64,000 nt of DNA, taken from Bedellia somnulentella (Eukaryota; Arthropoda; Insecta; Lepidoptera; Bedelliidae). Position 1 is the stretch's first letter. Every line of letters starts with the position of its first letter. Under the pieces are notes generated by a model that saw only the letters and a program-made list of their open reading frames with translations, had not been told where the DNA came from and made no database searches. A program made the position numbers and the translations under genes. The stretch spans positions 3,534,001 to 3,598,000 of the forward strand of contig OY755177.1 of NCBI GenBank assembly GCA_963576735.1, in the 5' to 3' direction. Positions 54,946 through 64,000 of this stretch are shown piece after piece.

Positions 54946-56323
54946 GGCGCCGTTGGTTCAGCGAAAAATATCATCTCAGGGGGTGCTGCCCCCGCGGGCG
55001 CGGGGAAGCGCTTGCGTGCCGATCGAGCGGCCGTCTCCCCGACGCGACGCAGTGCGCGCGTTTTAAAAACATACAGTAGGGTAAGCAATACAGTTTTTGT
55101 CAACTCCACAGTTTTAGCCATTCACAAATATTTTCTATGGTATGGGTTCGGACATTTGTTTATGACTATTTACATATATTTTTTTCTAAAATATTTGCGA
55201 GTGGCTATAACAGTCAGGGTGAGAAAACTGTATCGCTTACCCAAGGTTATCAAATTCAAAAATTGTTTCTACCATAGCCGTTTACAATATAAAATGTAAT
55301 AGGATGATAGGATAGATTTGTCTACCCCAGTCAGTTTATACAAAATTATTACAGTGTTAATTTCATAATTTTTGCCGTGTCGTGTCGGTTTAGAATAACA
55401 CTACCCCATTTCTACCCGTGATCGTAAGAGGCGACTTAAGGTTTTGGGAATTTTAAGTGATTTTTGAGTGATGTGGTTGGAGAACCGTCAACGAAATCAT
55501 TTATTATTACAATCTTTTCCCAAATCAACTTCCAAAAGTGGCTTAGGAATTTCTCATTCCAAAGCTCTGGCTATCCCGTTAAGGGATTTATAGCCGTGAG
55601 TGTATGTATGTAATTGTCAGTTTACACCTGTAACTAGGTATTTAATATTATTCATTGAAATTAGAAGTTACTTTAACGATTTTGTTCTTTTTCCCACTCC
55701 TAATAAATTAAACAATAGCATAAAATATAAAAATGAGTGAAATCTATAAATTGAATGAATTCTTTTATATTTGCTAATGCTAACCGTACGCACAGTCACT
55801 CTCACGCCTACATTGACGCGCATCGTATACAGATAGGTCACTCGCACACTTACGGCGGCGCCGCACGCGCGTAAATTGTTAGATCTGTAACTCAAGGCGC
55901 GCGCGACACAGGTCCAACCCCTGAGGCAGCTCGCCGAGCTCTGACTGATCGAGCCGCGGGCGGCGCTCGGGCACGAGTAGGACCGCGATTATCGATGTTT
56001 TTAAAATATTTGTTTTATTGAATTTATTAAAAAAGAAAAATAATCGCCAATTATTATTAGAAATACAAATGTTTAAATTATGATGTAAGTTATATGAAAG
56101 TAGGAAAAATAAATAAAATGTAAAACCATTTTAAAGAGTGTAATTAGAGGTATGTTGGCGATTTTTTTTCTATCGAGCGAAAATTTATTAATCATATTTC
56201 GAATTTCGCCAATTTCACTGCAGAAAAGCCTCAAGATTTCGATGTATTTTTTTCAAAACCATATTATTATAAACATACGCATAATAAAGTTTCAAAAACC
56301 CTGTTCGCTGGACTAACGGCACC
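54946..56323. mobile_element. piggyBac-like non-autonomous element with TTAA flanks
   Basis: TTAA at 54942-54945 and 56324-56327. 18-bp TIRs ggcgccgttggttcagcg and (inverted) ggtgccgttagtccagcg. GC-rich blocks at 54970-55065 and 55795-55985. It contains a SINE (55374-55612); no transposase. Confidence 0.65.
55374..55612 (+). mobile_element. (TATG)n-tailed SINE within the TTAA element
   Basis: gccgtgtcgtgtcggtttag to gccgtgagtgtatgtatg; full length. Confidence 0.83.
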
Positions 56324-56327
56324 TTAA

Positions 56328-56595
56328 GACTTTGTTGTGTATAAAACCTCAACCTTTAAGGATTGTTCAAGTACTGCTGCAAGGTAAGCACGAGCCTTGT
56401 TTAAACTAGTTATCACGTGGGATAAAGCAGCCATCTCTTACGCACTTACTTAGTATCGTATACTGTCATCTCATTCTAACCGTTATCGTGTCTAAAAAAT
56501 AGCGCTCGTGCTTGTTCTTCAAGTGTCGAAGCTTTTCTATCCTTGATTAAATAGTAAAATAATCCCCACATGAGTCTAACAAAGTCCAATTATAG
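56328..56595. repeat. tRNA-like palindromic repeat interrupted by a MITE
   Basis: Left arm gactttgttgtgtataaaac at 56328 and right arm aataatccccacatgagtct at 56572. A GCAAGCACGAGC MITE occupies 56388-56520. Confidence 0.6.
56388..56520 (-). mobile_element. GCAAGCACGAGC MITE
   Basis: gtaagcacgagccttgttta to atagcgctcgtgcttg; full copy. A 30-bp fragment lies at 60838-60868. Confidence 0.8.
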
Positions 56596-57304
56596 AACTT
56601 CCAAATTTCGCTCTCTATCCTCTTAACAAATTCTTCATATGAATTATAGAAATTTATAAACATTTTTCTAACGGATAAAATAAAAAAATGTTAGTGATTC
56701 AAAATGTCTCAATCCACATTTAGGAGAAAGAAAAAAACACAATATAATTTGAATACACTTTACCTCTGATCAAACTGTACACGAAATTGCTCAGAGCTAA
56801 TTTCTCAATTAAACTAATTAATCTTTTCCACCCTATATGTGTTTTGCATTCACAATCCGTGCTTTTTCACGCAATTAAGTATATCTACAGTAAACTTAAT
56901 TTTGTTAACCCTGCGCTTCGAAAAGTATTAAGTATCATCAATGAGCACGTAATTTTGTGCTTTATGCGAACGCAAAAAGTGCTCTTCTTGCTTGCAACTT
57001 TCTTTGACATGTTAGTTCAAGCTTAGAGCGGCACAATTTTCTAATTGCAATGATGCACCCAATTTACTTGTTCGTTTCTTTGTTTAATTTTTAACGTCCA
57101 ATTTGTTTTAAAAGCATATTAAAAGATAAACGTAACTTTTTATTCGTACTAATGAAGTGTTTATTTTTGTTAGAGTTTTATTATTGTCCGACTTTGAAGA
57201 GCATTACCTTACATTTGGTGTTTTGGGTTACTCTAGTTGAAAAAGTCCTTCAGTGGTGTGTAAGTACCGATGAGGATATTATGTGACCAAGTACCCTAAT
57301 ATGT
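56596..57304. other. No gene seen
   Basis: A 79-residue open frame at 56787-57026 has no recognisable features. Confidence 0.45.
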
Positions 57305-57561
57305 TCATACATACATTCATATACTCAGGGCTGTAAATCCCTTAACGGGGTAGCCAGAGCTTTGGAATGAGTAATTCCTAAGCCACTTTTGGAAGTTGAT
57401 TGGGGAAAAGATGGTTATAATAAATGTTTTTGGTGACGGGTCTCCACTCCAACCACATCGCCCAAAAATCACTTAAATAGCCCCTATACCCTTAGTCGCC
57501 TCTTACGATCACCCACAATTAGAAATTGGGTAGTGTTATTCTAAGCCGACATTACACGGCA
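57305..57561 (-). mobile_element. (TATG)n-tailed SINE, full length
   Basis: (CATA)n, ctcagggctgtaaatccctt, then the head agccgacattacacggca. Confidence 0.83.
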
Positions 57562-57672
57562 ATATCCCTAATACCCTAATATGTTTTACTTCTGAAGTCT
57601 ACAAAGTATGTTACTGTACAAATATAAACATAATATTATATTTCATATCTTGAAAATTATATGACATGAATA

Positions 57673-57830
57673 ATAGAATAGAATAGAATAACTGTTTATT
57701 GCACATCAAACACAAATTTACAAAAGAAATTATCATACAGTTTACATTGAGGTACAATTGGCGGTCTTATCGCTAAAAGCGATCTCTTCCAGACAACCTT
57801 TGGAAGGTGATATCGATAAATTAGTTATCT
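57673..57830 (-). mobile_element. CR1-like LINE 3' end with (ATTCT)n tail
   Basis: Minus strand reads ggttgtctggaagagatcgc, then gtaaactgtatgataatttc, AATAAACAG and (ATTCT)n at 57673-57693. Related to the 3' UTR at 50150-50275. Confidence 0.7.
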
Positions 57831-58120
57831 GGGTAGATGCACAAAACAAGCTTACTTTAAAACTAACTTATTTAATTGAAATAATTAATAACAACATAAT
57901 ATTAAAAACATAACAAAATGATGAATCGTAAAAAATAAAGATGTAACAAGCGACCACTGACTAGCTGCAAACGACTGTCGCTTCGCTCAATAACCACTAT
58001 TAGATATGAGCCAGTGCTATTCTAAGCCAACACTTTACAATACATTACAGATAAAGTTTGCACCAAAAAAATACTGAAAGCACACTCGTGGCATATATAA
58101 ATGACAAAGTGGCAAACGTC

Positions 58121-58368
58121 GCCGTGTAGTGTCGGCTTAGAATAGCACTACCCCGTTTCTACCGATGGATGTACGTAAGAGGCGACTAACGGTATTGGGG
58201 CTTTCAAGGGATTTTAGGGCGATGCGGTTGGAGACCCATCACCAACAACCTTCACTTTACCATCTTTTTCCCACTCAATTTTCCAAAAGTGGCTGAGGAA
58301 TTTCCGATTCCTTAGCTCTGGCTACCCCTCCAAGGGATTTTAAGCCGTGAGTATATGTATGTATGGCA
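58121..58368 (+). mobile_element. (TATG)n-tailed SINE, full length
   Basis: gccgtgtagtgtcggcttag to gccgtgagtatatgtatgta. A 25-bp head fragment in the other sense lies at 58010-58036. Confidence 0.85.
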
Positions 58369-58397
58369 AACGTATCTGCCTTTTTAAAACTAAATAT

Positions 58398-58520
58398 ATA
58401 CATTCATATACTCACGCCGCCGTTAGTTCCCATTGGGGTAGGCACAGCCTATCTCTAGCTTCTTTTAAATCTATCAATCTTTGGATACCTGCTCTTTTAT
58501 TATTCATACTTCAAAAATAA
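58398..58520 (-). mobile_element. RTE-like LINE 3' fragment
   Basis: Family 3' end with stop context GGGAACTAACGGCGGCG, internally shortened. Confidence 0.7.
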
Positions 58521-58620
58521 ATCTACGGCATAAGTGTATATTATAAAAATCAAATGAAAGAATATAATTTGTGAAGTATTTATTCTCTTTATTATTATTA
58601 TTTATTATATCATTGGTGAT

Positions 58621-60025
58621 TTTTTAACCGACTTCAAAAAAAGGAGTTTTCTCAATTCGACCGTATATTTTTTTTATGTTTGTTCACCGATTACTTCGCC
58701 ATTTATGAACCGATTTTGATTATTATTTTTTTATTCGAAAGAAGATACTCCCGGATTGGTACCATGATGAGGATATCAGGGTCTGATGATGGGATCCTGG
58801 AGAAATCGAGGGGAACCCTCAAATTTTATAGGCAAATGTACCGCGTTTTACATATTTTCTGAACTTATATTGGCATTTGCTTCTGAAAATCATATTGTTA
58901 TGCTGCTGAGCTGATGATGGAAGGTGTGGATCCTCAATCACTAGGTATTAGGAAACAGTTCTTTCCAAATTCTATATAGATTTATACTCCTCTTCGTAGC
59001 TTTTATGAAGAAAAGTACAGGTTCACTAAACATTTCTTTTGTTATGTTATTGTTACCGAGAAAGTACCATGAGACCAGGATCTGATGATGGCATCCCAGG
59101 AAATCGAGGGGACTGTCGAAACTCACAATTAAATGACAGTGTATTTGTTCAAAACGTCGATAGGCCTGCCCTGTATAACGTGAGAACACTGCCTAATAAA
59201 TCGTGGGTACTCTGAACAACAGGTGACAATGTCACGTGATATTCAGAAGTATTACTACCTCTGCTAACCCCTTCAGGGATATTCGGCGTGAGCGTTTGAG
59301 TCTTTCTTGAGATGTAGAATTGAAGACCAAAATCCTTCGAAAGGCATTCCTTTCGAAGGATTTTAAGAACAATGTAAGGTTACATATGGTTGAGCCTATT
59401 TAATATCGTACTATAATAAATAATTTTTAACAAAAAGAAAACCGACTTCTTAAAAAAACGACCGAAAATAAACAATCTAGTACTAAAAAGTACGAAATAA
59501 GTTTTTTAATTGAATATGAGTACTGTGATTGATACCTTAGCAATTTCTTTATTCCACACGCGTCAGTTCAACCTACCTAAATATTACAATTCTCTTAAAT
59601 TAATTTTTGAGTCGGTGCCAGACAAACAAAAGTAAATTCACCCTGCTATCTATCTCTGATTATTACAATCTAAACAATATGTATCTATCGCCTAACGTTT
59701 TAAATGATAATACGTACAAAAATCAATTTACCCTACAACTACAAGGTACCCTACATTTTACACGTATATGAAGTGCGAAATACACACTTCTTATTATCAA
59801 TTATCATCGAGGCTGGCACCGGCTCACAAATTAATTTAAGAGAATTGTAATATTTAGGTAGGTTGAACTGACGCGTGTGGAATAAAGAAATTGCTAAGGT
59901 ATCAATCACAGTACTCATATTCAATTAAAAAACTTATTTCGTACTTTTTAGTACTAGATTGTTTATTTTCGGTTGTTTTTCCAACTATGAAGTCGGTTTT
60001 CTTTATGTTAAAAATTATTTTTGAT
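58621..60025 (+). mobile_element. Composite repeat, copy B
   Basis: Begins taaccgacttcaaaaaaagg and ends gaagtcggttttctttatgt. It contains a SINE fragment (59113-59303) and a foldback with about 190-bp arms (59420-59615 and 59825-60013, ttcaacctacctaaatatta). Confidence 0.8.
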
Positions 60026-60164
60026 AAAGTGATTAATATTTTACAACACATATTCTTTGGCAAACATAAAATCAAGACTGTAATAATTACCCGTTTATAT
60101 GCTTTATTATAGATCTGTAACCAAAGTTTTCAATGCTTATACATTTTAAAAAATATCTTCTATG

Positions 60165-60415
60165 ATCATTATACTACAATTACAGTAAAGTTAACAAATT
60201 GGCAAATATAACAAATACGTAATTTTTTATCAACTTAGGGCTAGTATGGAATCCGCCATACTGTCACGCACATACACTCATTTACGCACACCGTTGTAAT
60301 TTTTTTTGAATTCGCCTGTCGTCTTTGTATTGCCAATCTATATACGTAAGTATAGCATACTAAATCTTTGTGTAGAACAATAAAATTGCGATAAACTCAG
60401 AAAGCAACAAAATAA
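60165..60415 (-). repeat. Dispersed repeat shared with 15275-15540 (inverted)
   Basis: gtctttgtattgccaatcta and gcaaatataacaaatacgta match the reverse complement of the block at 15275. Non-coding. Confidence 0.6.
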
Positions 60416-60874
60416 CAACAATGATTTAAAGCTGTAAAATATATGTAAAATGTACTCTTACAAGCAAAAACATTAACGACATTAACAACAGACATAATAT
60501 TTCTTCCCATTTGTTTTACAAATTAAATAACTGACCATAATGAGTATAAAATTTTGCAAGTTCCCGCTATTAATTAAAATTTTAATTATATTTTTCAACA
60601 CTATTTACTAGGCACTACAACATACAATGTTGTTTTTAATCAACGTCCGAACAAAATATACTGCCTCATATAAACAGGGAGTTGCACAGGTCCGTATCGA
60701 GGTTTTGTTTAATCTGCTTTATCAACTTATCTTGGTTTACCATAAATGATTGTATGCTCTGAGAACTATCGTAAAATTTTTAATAACACCACTTGGAACG
60801 ATTTTTCAATATACATTCTAGCGCGTATTCAAGAAGCCTAGCACGAGCGGTATTTTATCGTAATCTGTCGTTTA

Positions 60875-62628
60875 GACATACATACATTCATATTCTCACG
60901 CCGTTACCATTAGGGTAGGCAGAGACTATCGATCGTCACTTTGTATAATCCTAGCAAACCCCTCTAGTTTGCTTCACATCCATCAATATTTTTAACCGAC
61001 TTCAAAAAAAGGAGTGTTCTCAATTCGACCGGTATATTTTTTTATTATATTTTTTTATGTTTGTTCGCCGATTACTTTGCCATTTATGAACCGATTTTGA
61101 TTATTTATTTTTTATTCGAAAGAAGATACTCCCGGATTGGTATCATGATGAGGATATCAGGGTCTGATGATGGGATCCTGGAGAAATCGAGGGGAACCCT
61201 CAAATTTTATAGGCAAATGTACCGCGTTTTACATATGTTCTGAACTTATATTGGCATTTGCTTCTGAAAATCATATTGTTATGCTGCTGAGCTGATGATA
61301 GAAGGTGTGGATCCTTAATCACTAGGTATTAGGAAACAGTTCTTGCCACATTCTATATAGATTTATACTCCTCTTCGTAGCTTTTATGAAGAGAAGTACA
61401 GGTTCACTAAACATTTCTTTTGTTATGTTATTGTTACCGAGAAAGTACCATGAGACCAGGATCTGATGATGGCATCCCAGGAAATCGAGGGGACTGTCGA
61501 AACTCACAATTATGTGACAGTGTATTTGTTCAAAACTCCGATAGGCCTGCCCTGTATAACGTGAGAACACTGCCTAATAAATCGTGGGTACTCTGAACAA
61601 CAGGTGACAATGTCACGTGATATTCAGAAGTATTACTACCTCTGCTAACCCCTTCAGGGATATTCGGCGTGAGCGTATGAGTCTTTCTTGAGATGTAGAA
61701 TTGAAGACCATCGCCTTTCGAAGGATTTTAAGAACAATGTAAGGTTACATATGGTTGAGCCTATTTAATATCGTACTATAATAGAAAATTGGAAATACGA
61801 AGAATAATACAGTAACTGTAGCTTCCTCATCCGAGAGGCATCTTTGCCAGGTCTACCCATCTCTAAAACTCGTAAAATAAAATATTTTTTAACAAAAAGA
61901 AAACCAACTTCATAGCAAAACAACCGAAAATAAACAATCTAGTACTAAAAAGTACGAAATAAGTTTTTTAAATTGAATATGAGTACTGTGATTGATACCT
62001 TAGCAATTTCTTTATTCCACACGCGTCAGTTCAACCTACCTAAATATTACAATTCTCTTAAATTATTTTTTGAGTCGGTGCCAGACAAACAAAAGTAAAT
62101 TCACCCTGCTATCTATCTCTGATTATTACAATCTAAACAATATATATCTATCACCTAACGTTTTAAATGATAATACGTACAAAAATCAATTTACCCTACA
62201 ACTACAAGGTACCCTACATTTTACATGTATATGAAGTACGAAATACACACTTCTTATTATCAATTATCATCGAGGCTGGCACCGGCTCACAAATTAATTT
62301 AAGATAATTTTAAGATTTAGGTAGGTTGAACTGACGCGTGTGGAATAAAGAAATTGCTAAGGTATCAATCACAGTACTCATATTCAATTTAAAAAACTTA
62401 TTTCGTACTTTTTAGTACTAGATTGTTTATTTTCGGTTGTTTTTCTATGAAGTCGGTTTTCTTTTTGTTAAAAATTATTTTCATACAAGCTCTTTAATGC
62501 TTCATACTTCGGTCACCTGCCTTTTTCCATTTCCGTTTGATCCAAATGTGACCACCGAAATCGTCCTCTACTAACATTACCTTCCACATTGGCTCTATAG
62601 ATCGTCTGCCATACCCAAATTCAACATA
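60875..62628 (-). mobile_element. RTE-like LINE 3' fragment split by the composite repeat
   Basis: The family 3' end occupies 60875-60990 and resumes at 62481-62628 (tacaagctctttaatgcttc, matching tacatgctcttttattcttc of the intact copy). The composite element 60991-62477 sits in between, with TTTT on both sides. Confidence 0.78.
60991..62477 (+). mobile_element. Composite repeat, copy C, inserted in an RTE fragment
   Basis: Very similar to copy B along its length, with the same SINE junction (gactgtcgaaactcacaatt at 61493). TTTT flanks both sides within the split RTE LINE. Confidence 0.82.
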
Positions 62629-62820
62629 GACATACATACATATACTCACGGCTATAAATCCCCAAAAGGGGTAGCCAGAGCTTCAGAATCAGAAAATTCT
62701 TCATCCACTTTTGTAAGTTAGGCTGGGAAAAGATTGTAACATAAATATTTTTGGTGATGGGTCTGGAAAGAACCCATGGAAAGAACTGGTGTAGTGCTAT
62801 TCTTAGCCGACACTACACAG
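62628..62820 (-). mobile_element. (TATG)n-tailed SINE, internally deleted
   Basis: The 3' half and head remain; about 60 bp of the middle are lost after tgatgggtctgg. Confidence 0.75.
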
Positions 62821-63019
62821 GTAACAAAAACGAATGACAACAAAGCATAGATTAAAAATAGAAAAAAAAAGTGCAAAGATGGAAAAGGAAAATATTATAT
62901 TTATAATTATGCTAATGTTCTAAGTAATGAAATTATACCTAGCTGTTAGCTAGCTATGTGAGGCTTTTGTGGCTGAATAATTATTATTCTGGCTCTGGCT
63001 CCCCCTAGGGATTTTATTA

Positions 63020-63215
63020 ATTTTACCTAGAACCAAATCCAGCTCTGTCTGTATCCCACACAGCCCGTACATTCACTGTTGGGTCCTAGTTTACTACTTA
63101 TTGTTACTGCTAAGTTTCTGATAATGACCAACCGTTCGGGAATGGAGGGACATTTAATGGTAAACGGTTTACAACTTGTCTCCTCTTCATTATGTTTCAG
63201 CATACCTATGTTGCG
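63020..63215 (-). pseudogene. Possible retrotransposon coding remnant
   Basis: Minus strand reads RLVIIRNLAVTISSKLGPN, then in the next frame TVNVRAVWDTDRAGFGSR and a stop near 63025. The frame change and clean C-terminus suggest a decayed retrotransposon ORF; the family is not recognised. Confidence 0.3.
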
Positions 63216-63328
63216 CAAATTGGACCTATCAATTTTGCTTTACGAGAAGCTAAATTTGAAATTGTTGAAAGTTTAAGCGTTAAAAACAGTTTGGCTAGCA
63301 TTAATACAGCGTTTTAAATTCTTAAAAT

Positions 63329-63582
63329 ACATACCTACCTACATATCTATACTCATGGCTTTAAATCTCTGGAAGTGGTAGCCAGAGCTAAGAAATTAGA
63401 AATTCCTCAGCCACTTTTGGAGATGGAGTAAGGAAAGATTTTAATATAAAGGTTACTGGTGCTGGGTCTCAAACCGCATCGCCCAAAAATCACTTCAAAA
63501 GCCCCAATACCCTGAGTCTCCTCTGACGGACACCCACGGTCGAAATGGAAAAGTGCTATTCTTAGCGAATATTACATAGCTA
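63329..63582 (-). mobile_element. (TATG)n-tailed SINE, diverged
   Basis: actcatggctttaaatctct to a decayed head agcgaatattacatagc. Confidence 0.75.
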
Positions 63583-64000
63583 CAAGCATATAAATATAGC
63601 TTTTAATTTCTAAAAATTAAGTTATAAAGCATCTATGGGTTTTTTTGTTATAAATTGTTACGAGAGTCGGTCATAAAATTTACTGTACTATAGGTATTTT
63701 TCCATTTCATGCTGGTGCTTAGTAGCTTCAAGAGATTACAGCCCAAGTTTAAATAAGTTTCATAAATATTTATATGAACAATATACCGAAGCTAAACTTG
63801 TGTTCATTAATTAGTTTTTGGTTTTTTATGTATAGCTGATCTGAATTTGCCATATTTCATTGTAATATTATTCAACTTTCAATATCTATTTAATTTACCA
63901 AATATTTCACATGTTTAATCTTCTGAGAATGATCATATCCAACACACACATACATACATATTTAAAACACTACCCTGTTGTCTTTATGCTCTTAAAATTC
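63583..64000. other. No gene seen
   Basis: AT-rich to the window end; (CATA)n at 63946-63960 suggests another (TATG)n SINE starting at the edge. Confidence 0.45.

Noticed and set aside
54970..55985. CpG-island-like promoters
   Set aside because: The GC-rich blocks lie inside a TTAA-flanked TIR element and no gene follows; insects rarely have vertebrate-style CpG islands.

Overview
The window is AT-rich, intron-containing animal DNA dominated by transposable elements. It is most probably lepidopteran (moth or butterfly). The evidence is an insect-type odorant receptor gene, Helitron ends of the kind usual in Lepidoptera (T/C start; cgaagctggg hairpin and CTAG end), an R4/Dong-like retrotransposon lying between TAA repeats, tRNA-derived SINEs with (ATGTT)n tails, and a second SINE family that shares its (TATG)n 3' tail with an RTE-like LINE. 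There are no bacterial signals (operons, Shine-Dalgarno sites, CRISPR). Positions 19824-20023 are an assembly gap.

Only one host gene can be assembled with confidence: an odorant receptor (7tm_6 family) on the minus strand, 46916 down to 40329. Five exons join in frame into a 392-residue, seven-helix protein with intron phases 2,0,0,0 and no frame break. The large first exon is easy to see. The other four (100, 90, 156 and 51 bp) were found by following splice signals and receptor family patterns. Its introns are packed with SINEs, a CR1-like LINE fragment, RTE and BovB-like fragments and MITEs. A Helitron starts at the base after the stop codon, so the transcript's 3' end must be Helitron-derived.

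Layout. 1-7 kb: a tRNA-derived SINE, a ~118-bp tandem repeat, a foldback element and several (TATG)n-tailed SINEs. 7-14 kb: a TIR element, two 21-bp-period arrays and inverted Helitron ends. 14.8-16.9 kb: a long-TIR element. 17-23 kb: SINEs, MITEs, an assembly gap, and a duplicated locus of which one copy carries a 2.1-kb RTE-like LINE with a clear target-site duplication. 23-26 kb: mostly unexplained, with one candidate small exon. 26-30.7 kb: a nearly full-length two-ORF CR1/Jockey-type LINE, frameshifted. 31-40 kb: scattered SINEs and MITEs, a palindromic tRNA-like element and the first copy of a composite repeat. 40.3-46.9 kb: the receptor gene. 47.2-48.4 kb: a second copy of the same Helitron. 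48.8-54.2 kb: a nest in which a truncated CR1-like LINE ends in (TTA)n and an R4/Dong-like element sits at that tail. 54.9-56.3 kb: a TTAA-flanked, piggyBac-like non-autonomous element. 58.6-62.5 kb: two further copies of the composite repeat, one inserted into an RTE fragment.

The elements form a small ecology. The RTE-like LINE is the probable source of the machinery for the (TATG)n SINEs. TAA-rich LINE tails serve as targets for the R4/Dong-like element. MITEs, Helitrons and composite repeats have inserted into, or carried along, older SINEs. No retrotransposon here has a full uninterrupted reading frame; the R4/Dong-like one is closest, with one visible indel.
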